A DNA stretch of 64,000 nt, from contig NZ_JAERRK010000028.1 of NCBI RefSeq assembly GCF_016741775.1, positions 1 to 64,000 of the forward strand. The letters are read 5' to 3'. The notes below the pieces were generated by a model. That model did not search any database. It saw only the letters and a program-made list of their open reading frames with translations, and was not told the origin of the DNA. The DNA is from Streptomyces actinomycinicus. GTDB lineage: Bacteria; Actinomycetota; Actinomycetes; Streptomycetales; Streptomycetaceae. Shown here one piece after another: positions 21,522 to 30,668 of this stretch (position 1 is the first letter of the stretch; every line of letters begins with the position of its first letter). Made by a program: the position numbers and the translations under genes.

Positions 21522-22034
21522 ATGCGCGTCTACGTCCCCCTGACCCTCCCCGCTCTCGCCGAGGCGCACAAGACGGGTGAGCTGGGGAGCGGCCCCTTCG
21601 TCGCGTACGCCGTCACGCCCGCGCTGCGCCAGTGGTACCTCTCGGAGGACATCGAGGAACTGGAGTACGCGGCGCTCGGCCGGGCCGCGCTGGCCTCGCT
21701 GCGGCTCCTCGCGGCGGACGCCGGTGCGGCACGGCGCCGGGTCGTCGTCGCCGTGGACGTGCCCGACGGTGCCGCGAGGGTCGACCCGGACGGTGCCCTC
21801 AAGCCGTCCGCCTTCGGTGAGGTGAGCGTGACCGTGACGGTGCCGCTCGCGAAGGCGGCCTCCGTGCACGTCGACGCCGACGACGCCGAGGCCGAGGTCA
21901 CCGCGGCGGCACAGGCGCTGGCGGCGGCGGACGGCGGGGACGACGACGCCCAGTCCGTCGTGGACGGGGCGGACGAGCACGAGCTGCTCTGGTACGCCAC
22001 CCAGGAGATCCCCAACCTGGTCGGACGGGTCTGA
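21522..22034 (+). CDS. DUF6912 family protein
   Basis: 170 residues, actinomycete-specific. The first ~40 residues (MRVYVPLTLPALAEAHKTGEL, then VAYAVTPALRQWY) are the family hallmark. An acidic Ala/Asp-rich middle and a conserved end (HELLWYATQEIPNLV) follow. No catalytic motif, signal peptide or membrane helix is visible. ATG is preceded by AGGAAAG at a long spacing. It lies 48 bases upstream of the HAD-like gene on the same strand. Function unknown. Confidence 0.85.
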   Translation: MRVYVPLTLPALAEAHKTGELGSGPFVAYAVTPALRQWYLSEDIEELEYAALGRAALASLRLLAADAGAARRRVVVAVDVPDGAARVDPDGALKPSAFGEVSVTVTVPLAKAASVHVDADDAEAEVTAAAQALAAADGGDDDAQSVVDGADEHELLWYATQEIPNLVGRV

Positions 22035-22082
22035 CCAGGGCCGGAGCCGTGATTGTCAGTGGCGGCGGGTACGGTCTTGGAC

Positions 22083-22751
22083 ATGGGGATGCACGGAAGC
22101 GCGCACATCGTCTGGGACTGGAACGGGACGCTGTTCCACGACAATGACGCGATCATCGGGGCGACGAACGCGGCCTTCGCCGAGCTGGGGCTCGCACCGA
22201 TCACGCTGGAGCAGTACCGCTCGCTGTACTGCGTACCGGTGCCGAAGTTCTACGAGCGGCTGCTCGGGCGACTGCCGACCGACACCGAGTGGGAACTGAT
22301 GGACGGGGTCTTCCACCGGCACTACGCCGAGCACCGGGTGCGGTGCCGGCTCACCGAGGGTGCGGAGGAACTGCTCGCGGGGTGGAGGTCGGCAGGACAC
22401 AGCCAGTCGCTGCTGAGCATGTACGGGCACGAGGAGCTGGTACCGCTGGTGCGGGGCTTCGGGATCGAGGCGCACTTCATACGGGTCGACGGGCGCACGG
22501 GGCCGTCCGGGGGCAGCAAGGCCGAGCACATGGTGCGACACCTGGAGGCGCTGGCGGGCACGGTGGCTCTGGAGCGGACCGTGGTGATCGGGGACGCGGC
22601 GGACGACGCGGTCGCCGCGCGGTACGTGGGGGCGCGGGCCGTGTTGTACACCGGCGGGTCGCACAGCCGGGCCAGCCTGGAGGAAGTGGGCGTTCCGGTG
22701 GTGGACACGCTGGCCGACGCGGTGGCGGAGGCACGGAGGGCGGCCGCGTAG
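22083..22751 (+). CDS. HAD-like hydrolase with atypical DxN motif
   Basis: 222 residues of the haloacid dehalogenase superfamily, with a helical cap domain at about 20-90. Motif I reads DWNGTLFHD: nucleophile Asp12 is present, but the second Asp of the usual DxD, the general acid/base of phosphatases, is Asn14. Motif II is LLSMYG, motif III the Lys in GSKAEH, and motif IV VVIGDAADD with GDxxxD. Possibly a phosphatase with altered chemistry. ATG at 22083, with another two codons later. Probably co-transcribed with DUF6912. Confidence 0.85.
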   Translation: MGMHGSAHIVWDWNGTLFHDNDAIIGATNAAFAELGLAPITLEQYRSLYCVPVPKFYERLLGRLPTDTEWELMDGVFHRHYAEHRVRCRLTEGAEELLAGWRSAGHSQSLLSMYGHEELVPLVRGFGIEAHFIRVDGRTGPSGGSKAEHMVRHLEALAGTVALERTVVIGDAADDAVAARYVGARAVLYTGGSHSRASLEEVGVPVVDTLADAVAEARRAAA

Positions 22752-22952
22752 CGGAGACGACGCCCCCGGCCCCGGCGCCCGGCGCCCCCGGCGCCCGGCG
22801 CCCCCGGCCCCGGTGCCCGGCCCCGGCGCCCGGCCGCCCCGGCTCCCGGCGCCCCCTGCTCCTCCTCAGCCGGCCGGGCGCTCCTCGTCAGCCGGCTGGG
22901 CGCTCCTCCTGAGCCGGCCGGCGCTCCCCCTCCGCTCACCCGGTGTTCCTCC
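22752..22952. repeat. Low-complexity C/G-rich spacer
   Basis: Short units such as CCCCGGCGCCCGG and, further on, CAGCCGGCCGGGCGCTCCTC recur imperfectly. It lies between the convergent HAD-like and DJ-1 genes and may form terminating structures. Confidence 0.6.
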
Positions 22953-23519
22953 TCAGCTCACCGGCGCCTTGGACCGCAGGACACCCAGGAACTCCCGCAT
23001 CCATGCCGGGTGGTCCGGCCAGGCGCGAGCGGAGATCAGGGTGCCGTCGACCACCGCCTCGGCGTCCTGGAAGCTCGCTCCGGCGGCCTGCATGTCCGGC
23101 TCCAGCGCGGGGTACGCCGTGACCCGGCGGCCCCGGAGGGAGTCGATCGCGGCGGTGAGCAGCGGGCCGTGGCAGATCTGGGCGACCGGCTTGTCCGCGT
23201 CGAAGAAGGCCTTGAGGATCTTGCGCAGTTCGCCGTCGTTGCGCAGGTACTCGGGGGCCCGGCCGCCCGGGATGACGAGGGCCGCGTAGTCCCCGGGGTC
23301 CACCTCCGAGAAGGCCAGGTCGGCGGGCCAGGTGTAGCCGGGTTTCTCGGTGTACGTGTCGTAGCCGGGTTCGAAGTCGTGGACGACGAAGCGGAGGGTC
23401 TTGCGGCTGGGGGCGGCGATGTGGACGTCGTAGCCTTCCTCGCGGAGCCGCTGGTAGGGGTAGAGGACCTCCAGGGACTCCGCCGCGTCGCCGGTGACGA
23501 TCAGGATCTTCGTGGGCAT
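22953..23519 (-). CDS. DJ-1/PfpI family protein
   Basis: 188 residues with the class I glutamine amidotransferase-like fold of DJ-1/PfpI proteins. Cys116 lies in the nucleophile elbow (AQICHGPLL). LVIPGGRAPEYLR and the opening KILIVTGDAAESLEV are typical. Members include proteases, glyoxalases and deglycases, so the reaction cannot be assigned. The start is fixed by GAGGAG upstream of the ATG. Transcribed alone, converging on the HAD-like gene. Confidence 0.88.
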   Translation of the reverse strand: MPTKILIVTGDAAESLEVLYPYQRLREEGYDVHIAAPSRKTLRFVVHDFEPGYDTYTEKPGYTWPADLAFSEVDPGDYAALVIPGGRAPEYLRNDGELRKILKAFFDADKPVAQICHGPLLTAAIDSLRGRRVTAYPALEPDMQAAGASFQDAEAVVDGTLISARAWPDHPAWMREFLGVLRSKAPVS

Positions 23520-24293
23520 GGTCGGCTCCTCAGGGGCAGACACCGGGCTCTGTGAGACTCTGCGGGCAGAACTCCGGGGCGGGGGCACACTGCCCGTCCG
23601 GGGCACCGCGCCTCCGCCGTCCTGGGCACCGTGCCCCTCGCAGGGCGCGCTTGCCAAGAGGGCCCGGCGCTTTCAGGGTGCGACCGCAGCGCCGGAGGCG
23701 CGACCGGATGCGCCACGTGCCGGAACGCACCACCGCAGCGCGAACGCACCACCGCAGCCGGAACGCACGCCCCCGAACGCACCGCCGCATGCACCACCCA
23801 CCGGCCGGCACCCTCGACCGGGTGCGCCGTCCGGGCGCCGGATACGTCACCCGGCCCCGCCACGCCGCTGTGCAGAACGTCAAACTTCACCCCTCGGTTT
23901 TGTACACATACGGCTCATGACGGGCCCGGGGTAAGTGGCGATAGCCTGGTGGCGTGATCAGCGCGATATCTCGCGGGAGCGATGCTGCTCCTGCCCTGCG
24001 CCCGGGTTGCACGGAACACCTCCGTGACCGGGCGGCGGTCGCTGGTCTTCGCGGGCGGGACGGGGGCGCGGACGCCCCCGAGGCGCCGAGGACGATCCCG
24101 GACACGGCGGCGCCGAGAGCAGCGTCACAGCTGTCTGACGTGTCGACAATGGCCGAATACCCCCCGCTCATCTCACCTCGAGGCATAGCGTCGGAACCGA
24201 CCGGACACCCCGGGACGTGGCGTTGTGTCGCAGGGACAGGGACCGTACTTCCTTCTACGTCACGCAACGGCGCGCGACAGGAGCCAGAGGACA
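23520..24293. other. 774-bp intergenic region upstream of glutamate dehydrogenase
   Basis: The longest gene-free stretch in the window. Around 23720-23800 GAACGCACC recurs at 23723, 23742, 23761 and 23774. The part from 23880 to 23960 is relatively AT-rich and promoter-like. Several reading frames cross it, but none has convincing composition or a ribosome site. It should contain the dehydrogenase promoter and leader, and the divergent DJ-1 promoter at its left end. Confidence 0.6.
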
Positions 24294-27200
24294 ATGCAGA
24301 CCAAGCTGGACGAAGCAAAGGCCGAGCTGCTCGAGAGGGCCGCCCGGGTAGCTGAGAACAGCCCGGTCGGGGGGCACCTACCGACCGGGTCGACGAGCGA
24401 GGGCACTCCCGGCACCCCGGACGCGGAATCCGTGCTCGCGTTCCTCCAGCGCTACTACCTGCACACCGCCCCGGAAGACCTCGCCGACCGCGACCCGGTC
24501 GACGTCTTCGGTGCCGCGGTCTCGCACTACCGTCTCGCCGAGAACCGCCCCCAGGGCACCGCGAACGTCCGGGTGCACACCCCGACCGTGGAGGAGAACG
24601 GCTGGACCTGCAGCCACACGGTCGTGGAGGTCGTCACCGACGACATGCCCTTCCTCGTCGACTCGGTCACCAACGAGCTGACCCGGCAGGGACGCGGCAT
24701 CCACGTCGTCATCCACCCGCAGTTCGTCGTCCGGCGTGACCTGACCGGCCAGCTGATCGAGGTGCTGCCGACCCCGCCCACCGGCGACTTCCCGCACGAC
24801 GCGCACGTCGAGTCCTGGATCCACGTCGAGATCGACCGGGAGACCGACCGCGCCGACCTGAAGCAGATCACCGCCGACCTGCTGCGCGTCCTGTCCGACG
24901 TCCGTGAGGCCGTCGAGGACTGGGAGAAGATGCGGGACACGGCGACCCGGATCGCCGACGACCTGCGGAGCGAGCCCGCCCCCGGCGACCTGCCCCGGCC
25001 CGAGGTCGACGAGGCCCGCGAGCTGCTGCACTGGCTCGCCGCCGACCACTTCACCTTCCTCGGCTTCCGTGAGTACGAGCTGCGCGCCGACGACACGCTC
25101 GCCGCCGTGCCCGGCACCGGTCTCGGCATACTGCGCTCGGACCCGCACCACGCGGAGGACGACCAGCACCCGGTCAGCCCCTCCTTCGAGCGGCTCCCGG
25201 CGGACGCCCGCGCCAAGGCCCGCGAGCACAAGCTGCTCGTGCTGACCAAGGCCAACAGCCGGGCCACCGTGCACCGGCCGTCGTACCTGGACTACATCGG
25301 CGTCAAGAAGTTCGACGCGGACGGCAACGTCATCGGTGAGCGCCGCTTCCTGGGCCTCTTCTCGTCCGCCGCCTACACCGACTCGGTGCGCCGGGTCCCG
25401 GTGGTCCGCCGCAAGGTCGACGAGGTGCTCGAGCGCGCCGGGTTCTCGCCCAACAGCCACGACGGCCGCGACCTGCTCCAGATCATGGAGACCTACCCGC
25501 GCGACGAGCTGTTCCAGACGCCGGTCGCCGAGCTGCAGTCCATCGTCACGAGCGTCCTGTACCTGCAGGAGCGCCGCAGGCTGCGGCTGTACCTGCGCCA
25601 GGACGAGTACGGCCGCTACTACTCGGCCCTCGTCTACCTCCCGCGCGACCGCTACACCACCGGCGTCCGCCTCCGGATCATCGACATCCTCAAGGAGGAA
25701 CTGGGCGGCATCAGCGTCGACTTCACCGCCTGGAACACCGAGTCGATCCTGTCCCGGCTGCACTTCGTCGTCCGGGTCCCGCAGGGCACCGAGCTGCCCG
25801 AGCTGTCGGACGCCGACAAGGAGCGCATCGAGGCCCGCCTGGTGGAGGCCGCCCGTTCCTGGGCCGACGCGTTCGCCGAGGCGCTGACCGCCGAGTGCGG
25901 TGAGGAGCACGCGGCCGAGGTGCTGCGCCGCTACAACCACTCCTTCCCGGAGGGCTACAAGGCCGACCACTCGCCGCGTGCCGCGGTCGCCGACCTCGTC
26001 CACCTGGAGCAGCTGAGCGAGGACAAGACCTTCTCGCTCAGCCTGTACGAGCCGGTGGGTGCCGCGCCCGACGAGCGCCGCTTCAAGATCTACCAGAAGG
26101 GCGGCACCGTCTCCCTCTCCAAGGTCCTGCCGGTGCTCAGCCGTCTGGGCGTCGAGGTCACCGACGAGCGCCCGTACGAGCTGCGCTGCGCGGACCGCAC
26201 CACCGCCTGGATCTACGACTTCGGTCTGCGCATGCCCAAGTCGGTGGGCGGTCACAGTGGCGACCGGCTGGCGGACGACGCCCGTGAGCGGTTCCAGGAC
26301 GCGTTCGCCGCCACCTGGACCGGCAAGGCCGAGAACGACGGCTTCAACGCCCTCGTGCTGAGCGCCGGGCTCTCCTGGCGGCAGGCGATGGTGCTGCGCG
26401 CCTACGCCAAGTACCTGCGGCAGGCCGGCTCGACCTTCTCGCAGGACTACATGGAGGACACCCTCCGCAACAACGTCCACACCACCCGGTTGCTCGTCTC
26501 CCTGTTCGAGGCGCGGATGTCCCCGGAACGGCAGCAGGCCGGCCTGGAGATCACCGACGCGCTGCTGGAGGAGCTGGACGCGGCCCTGGAGCAGGTCGCC
26601 AGCCTGGACGAGGACCGCATCCTGCGGTCCTTCCTGACCGTCATCAAGGCGACCCTGCGCACCAACTTCTTCCAGGAGGCGCTCGGCGGCAAGCCGCACG
26701 ACTACGTCTCCATGAAGTTCGACCCGCAGGCCATCCCGGACCTGCCCGCGCCGCGCCCGGCGTACGAGATCTGGGTGTACTCGCCCCGCGTCGAGGGCGT
26801 GCACCTGCGCTTCGGCAAGGTCGCCCGCGGCGGTCTGCGCTGGTCCGACCGGCGTGAGGACTTCCGCACCGAGATCCTCGGCCTGGTCAAGGCGCAGATG
26901 GTGAAGAACACCGTCATCGTGCCGGTCGGCGCCAAGGGCGGCTTCGTCGCCAAGCAGCTGCCGGACCCGGGCGTGGACCGCGACGCCTGGCTGGCCGAGG
27001 GCATCGCCAGCTACAAGACGTTCATCTCGGCGCTGCTGGACATCACCGACAACATGGTGGCCGGCGAGGTCGTGCCGCCGCAGGACGTGGTCCGGCACGA
27101 CGGCGACGACACCTACCTGGTCGTCGCCGCCGACAAGGGCACCGCGACCTTCTCGGACATCGCCAACGGCGTCGCCGAGAAGTACAACTTCTGGCTCGGC

Positions 27201-29237
27201 GACGCCTTCGCCTCCGGCGGCTCGGCCGGTTACGACCACAAGGGCATGGGCATCACCGCGCGCGGTGCCTGGGAGTCCGTGAAGCGGCACTTCCGCGAGC
27301 TGGGCGTGGACACGCAGAGCGAGGACTTCACGGTCGTCGGCATCGGCGACATGTCCGGTGACGTCTTCGGCAACGGCATGCTGCTCTCGGAGCACATCCG
27401 GCTGGTCGCCGCCTTCGACCACCGGCACATCTTCATCGACCCCACCCCGGACGCGGCCACCTCCTACGCCGAGCGCCGCCGCCTGTTCGAGCTGCCCCGC
27501 TCCAGCTGGGCCGACTACGACACCGGGCTGCTGTCGGCCGGCGGCGGGATCTTCCCGCGCAGCGCCAAGTCGATCACGCTCAACAGTCACATCCGCGAGG
27601 CCCTCGGTATCGAGGACAAGGTCGCCAAGATGACCCCGGCCGACCTGATGAAGACGATCCTGAAGTCGCCGGTGGACCTGCTGTGGAACGGCGGCATCGG
27701 CACGTACGTGAAGTCCTCGGCGGAGTCGAACGCGGACGTCGGTGACAAGGCCAACGACGCCATCCGCGTGGACGGCGCCGACCTGCGGGTCAAGGTCGTC
27801 GGCGAGGGCGGCAACCTGGGTCTGACGCAGCTCGGCCGGATCGAGTTCGCCACGCACGGCGGCAAGATCAACACGGACGCGATCGACAACAGCGCCGGTG
27901 TGGACACCTCCGACCACGAGGTGAACATCAAGATCCTGCTGAACGGCCTGGTCGCGGACGGCGACATGACCGTCAAGCAGCGCAACAAGCTGCTCGCCGA
28001 GATGACCGACGAGGTCGGCGCGCTGGTCCTGCGCAACAACTACGCGCAGAACACCGCCCTGGCCAACGCCCTGTCCCAGGCCAACGCCATGCTCCACGCC
28101 CAGCAGCGGTTCCTCCGCCACCTGGTGCGCGAGGGCCACCTGGACCGGGCGCTGGAGTTCCTGCCGACCGACCGGCAGATCCGGGACCGTATCGCCCAGG
28201 GCCACGGCCTGACCAGCCCGGAGACGGCCGTCGTGCTGGCGTACACGAAGATCACGGTCTCCGAGGAACTGCTGGGGACCTCGCTGCCGGACGACCCGTA
28301 TCTGCGCGGCCTGCTGCACGCGTACTTCCCGTCGGCCCTGCGCGAGCGCTTCGCCGAGGCCATCGACAACCACCCGCTGCGTCGTGAGATCACCACGACC
28401 GTGCTGGTCAACGACACGGTCAACACGGGCGGTACGACGTATCTGCACCGCCTGCGCGAGGAGACCGGCGCCTCCCTGGAGGAGATCGTCCGCGCCCAGA
28501 CCGCGGCCCGCGCGATCTTCTGCTCGGCGCCGGTGTGGGACGCGGTCGAGTCGCTGGACAACCAGGTCGACGCCGCCGTCCAGACCCGCATCCGGCTGCA
28601 CTCGCGCCGGCTGGTCGAGCGCGGCACCCGCTGGCTGCTGAACAACCGTCCGCAGCCGCTGGAACTCGCCGAGACGGTCGAGTTCTTCGGTGAGCGAGTC
28701 GAGCAGGTCTGGCAGCAGCTGCCGAAGCTGCTGCGCGGCGCGGACCTGGAGTGGTACCAGCACGTGTACGACGAGCTGTCCGCAGCCGGCGTCCCGGACG
28801 AGCTGGCCGGCCGTGTGGCCGGGTTCTCCTCGGCCTTCCCGGCGCTGGACATCGTCTCGGTGGCCGACCGCATGGGCAAGGAGCCGCTGGACGTCGCCGA
28901 GATCTACTACGACCTCGCCGACCGGCTCGACATCACCCAGCTGATGGACCGCATCATCGAGCTGCCCCGCGAGGACCGCTGGCAGTCCATGGCCCGCGCC
29001 TCCATCCGCGAGGACCTCTACGCGGCGCACGCGGCGCTCACCGCGGACGTCTTCGCGGCGGGCAACGGCACCTCGACGCCGGAGCAGCGGTTCACGGCCT
29101 GGGAGCGGAAGAACCAGGCGATCCTGGGCCGCGCCCGCAGCACGCTGGACGAGATCCGCGGCTCGGACTCGTTCGACCTCGCCAACCTGTCGGTGGCGAT
29201 GCGCACGATGCGGACGCTGCTGCGCACGCACTCGTAG
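24294..29237 (+). CDS. gdh: NAD-dependent glutamate dehydrogenase (large type)
   Basis: A 1647-residue enzyme, matching the ~1650-residue Streptomyces class. It deaminates glutamate to 2-oxoglutarate with NAD. The long N-terminal part (about 1-700) carries ACT-like regulatory segments (TDDMPFLVDSVTNEL). The catalytic core is central: GKVARGGLRWSDRREDFR, VPVGAKGGFV with the catalytic-type Lys, and GDMSGDVFGNGMLLS for nucleotide binding. The C-terminal ~450 residues are helical. ATG at MQTKLDEAKAELL follows AGAGGA; an upstream in-frame start was rejected because the sequence before it lacks family similarity. Monocistronic, closed by a strong terminator. Confidence 0.96.
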   Translation: MQTKLDEAKAELLERAARVAENSPVGGHLPTGSTSEGTPGTPDAESVLAFLQRYYLHTAPEDLADRDPVDVFGAAVSHYRLAENRPQGTANVRVHTPTVEENGWTCSHTVVEVVTDDMPFLVDSVTNELTRQGRGIHVVIHPQFVVRRDLTGQLIEVLPTPPTGDFPHDAHVESWIHVEIDRETDRADLKQITADLLRVLSDVREAVEDWEKMRDTATRIADDLRSEPAPGDLPRPEVDEARELLHWLAADHFTFLGFREYELRADDTLAAVPGTGLGILRSDPHHAEDDQHPVSPSFERLPADARAKAREHKLLVLTKANSRATVHRPSYLDYIGVKKFDADGNVIGERRFLGLFSSAAYTDSVRRVPVVRRKVDEVLERAGFSPNSHDGRDLLQIMETYPRDELFQTPVAELQSIVTSVLYLQERRRLRLYLRQDEYGRYYSALVYLPRDRYTTGVRLRIIDILKEELGGISVDFTAWNTESILSRLHFVVRVPQGTELPELSDADKERIEARLVEAARSWADAFAEALTAECGEEHAAEVLRRYNHSFPEGYKADHSPRAAVADLVHLEQLSEDKTFSLSLYEPVGAAPDERRFKIYQKGGTVSLSKVLPVLSRLGVEVTDERPYELRCADRTTAWIYDFGLRMPKSVGGHSGDRLADDARERFQDAFAATWTGKAENDGFNALVLSAGLSWRQAMVLRAYAKYLRQAGSTFSQDYMEDTLRNNVHTTRLLVSLFEARMSPERQQAGLEITDALLEELDAALEQVASLDEDRILRSFLTVIKATLRTNFFQEALGGKPHDYVSMKFDPQAIPDLPAPRPAYEIWVYSPRVEGVHLRFGKVARGGLRWSDRREDFRTEILGLVKAQMVKNTVIVPVGAKGGFVAKQLPDPGVDRDAWLAEGIASYKTFISALLDITDNMVAGEVVPPQDVVRHDGDDTYLVVAADKGTATFSDIANGVAEKYNFWLGDAFASGGSAGYDHKGMGITARGAWESVKRHFRELGVDTQSEDFTVVGIGDMSGDVFGNGMLLSEHIRLVAAFDHRHIFIDPTPDAATSYAERRRLFELPRSSWADYDTGLLSAGGGIFPRSAKSITLNSHIREALGIEDKVAKMTPADLMKTILKSPVDLLWNGGIGTYVKSSAESNADVGDKANDAIRVDGADLRVKVVGEGGNLGLTQLGRIEFATHGGKINTDAIDNSAGVDTSDHEVNIKILLNGLVADGDMTVKQRNKLLAEMTDEVGALVLRNNYAQNTALANALSQANAMLHAQQRFLRHLVREGHLDRALEFLPTDRQIRDRIAQGHGLTSPETAVVLAYTKITVSEELLGTSLPDDPYLRGLLHAYFPSALRERFAEAIDNHPLRREITTTVLVNDTVNTGGTTYLHRLREETGASLEEIVRAQTAARAIFCSAPVWDAVESLDNQVDAAVQTRIRLHSRRLVERGTRWLLNNRPQPLELAETVEFFGERVEQVWQQLPKLLRGADLEWYQHVYDELSAAGVPDELAGRVAGFSSAFPALDIVSVADRMGKEPLDVAEIYYDLADRLDITQLMDRIIELPREDRWQSMARASIREDLYAAHAALTADVFAAGNGTSTPEQRFTAWERKNQAILGRARSTLDEIRGSDSFDLANLSVAMRTMRTLLRTHS

Positions 29238-29249
29238 CCGTACGGCGAT

Positions 29250-29287
29250 GAAGGCGCCCCGGACCGGTGACGGTCCGGGGCGCCTTC
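29250..29287. terminator. Bidirectional 16-bp hairpin terminator
   Basis: A perfect 16-bp stem (29250-29265 with 29272-29287; left arm starts GAAGGCGCCCCGG) with a six-base loop. It lies between convergent genes and can serve both the dehydrogenase and the glycopolymer operon. Confidence 0.9.
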
Positions 29288-29303
29288 CATGTGGCGGGAC
29301 GGA

Positions 29304-30575
29304 TCAGCGCACGCAGCGGGTGGGCCCGGCCGGTTCCCCGGCGGTGCCGGCGTCGCCGGGGGCGGCCGGTGCCGGGGCCGCGCGCCGCCAGAGCTGTTCG
29401 AGGGCGAGGGGCAGGCCGATCACGGGGATGAGCCAGACCTGGACGTAGAGCCGGTCCTGTTCCACGGCCAGCGGGTGCGCGGCCATGGTCGCGAATCCGG
29501 TCAGGCCCGTCGCCAGGACGCACAGGGCCACCGGTACCGAGCGCTTCCACAGGCCCCACGTGCCGCACGCGAGCAGGGTGAGCAGCAGCGGGGCGAGGGC
29601 CTCCTTCTGCAGCCACTGCCACCAGTAGTTGGCGTCGAGGCGGACGAGCGAGCGCCAGGGGTCGGCGACCTCGGGGCGGGTCCAGTGCAGGGTGAACACG
29701 TCCTGCAGCGAGTCGGTCATGCCGGGCAGCCGCAGCACCCTGCTGACCACGGCCGCGGCGAGCGTGCCGGCCGTGGAGAGCCCGGCGAGCACCCAGGTGC
29801 CGCGGTGCCGCGTACGCCGGACGAAGAGCAGGGCCGCGTACGCGGCTGCCGCCAGGAACGGCGCCACGATCAGGAAACTCGAGTACTTGACGGCGAACCC
29901 CAGGGCGAGAGCCCCGGTGAGGAGCAGGGCGCCCCGGGTGAGGCGGTTCTGCAGCAGCCAGACCGAGGCCAGCAGCAGGGCCGTCATCAGGGCGACCACC
30001 GGCCCCTCGGACAGGGGGCGGCCGCCCCACAGCGCGAGCGGTGTGACGTAGTACAGGACCTGGCCGAGCACGGCGGCCGGCGGCGGGGCGCGCAGGGCCC
30101 GCAGCAGCAGGTACACGAGGAATCCGGCGGCCGCCGTGAAGGCGAGCGCCACCGCGGTCAGGCCCGCCTTGGCGCCGAGGAGCGCCACCAACGGCGCGGC
30201 CATCAGCGGGTAGGCGGGCCGGGTGCGGAAGATGCGGTCGTACTCCGGGCCGCTCGGGGCGAGCCCGTCGCGGTACTTGGCCGCACAGCTGCGGCGGTAC
30301 TCCGCCTCCCGGCCCGGCGCGCGGAACTTCGTCTGGTCCAGCAGCCGGTTGCGGTGCACGAGCCTCGCGGTGTCGGCGCAGTAGGCGGCCAGGGCCTTCT
30401 GCTGGGCCCGCCCGGGCGGGTCGCCGAGGAACTCGTAGGCCTCGCGGGCGTAGCGGTAGGAGTCGTTGGAGAACCGGGTCGCCGGGTAGGCGAAGACGTG
30501 CAGGACGAGGAAGATCACGGCGGCGAGCACGGGCAGCGCGCGCAGCCGGGCCGGGGCAGCCGTTCCGCCGTCCAA
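29304..30575 (-). CDS. Multi-pass membrane glycosyltransferase-like protein
   Basis: 423 residues with about ten hydrophobic helices. The first extracytoplasmic loop contains FSNDSYRYAREAYEFLG, resembling the acidic catalytic loop of GT-C enzymes. RPLSEGPVVALMTALLL and WTRPEVADPWRSL are other landmarks. GT-C proteins use polyprenyl-phosphate sugars on the outer face. The start is TTG with GGGAGAGG three bases away; no better ATG/GTG was found. It is last in the minus-strand series beginning at the exporter and ends at the terminator at 29250. Donor and acceptor are unknown. Confidence 0.75.
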   Translation of the reverse strand: MDGGTAAPARLRALPVLAAVIFLVLHVFAYPATRFSNDSYRYAREAYEFLGDPPGRAQQKALAAYCADTARLVHRNRLLDQTKFRAPGREAEYRRSCAAKYRDGLAPSGPEYDRIFRTRPAYPLMAAPLVALLGAKAGLTAVALAFTAAAGFLVYLLLRALRAPPPAAVLGQVLYYVTPLALWGGRPLSEGPVVALMTALLLASVWLLQNRLTRGALLLTGALALGFAVKYSSFLIVAPFLAAAAYAALLFVRRTRHRGTWVLAGLSTAGTLAAAVVSRVLRLPGMTDSLQDVFTLHWTRPEVADPWRSLVRLDANYWWQWLQKEALAPLLLTLLACGTWGLWKRSVPVALCVLATGLTGFATMAAHPLAVEQDRLYVQVWLIPVIGLPLALEQLWRRAAPAPAAPGDAGTAGEPAGPTRCVR

Positions 30576-30668
30576 TGACCTCTCCCGTCCGGTCGTCCGA
30601 GAACATGGGGTATCCGGGCAGTTCGTGACAACCCAGCATATAGATGGCGCTGTCCGGCGAACCGGGTG

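Noticed and set aside
23954-24355. A 133-codon GTG-started frame upstream of the dehydrogenase
   Set aside because: It overlaps the true dehydrogenase start, has no recognisable domain or ribosome site, and its residue composition looks non-coding.
24378-29231. A 1617-codon open frame antisense to the glutamate dehydrogenase gene
   Set aside because: It mirrors the real gene, has no domain, and its composition follows from the GC bias of the opposite strand. Other long antisense frames (for example over secA and the kinases) were rejected likewise.
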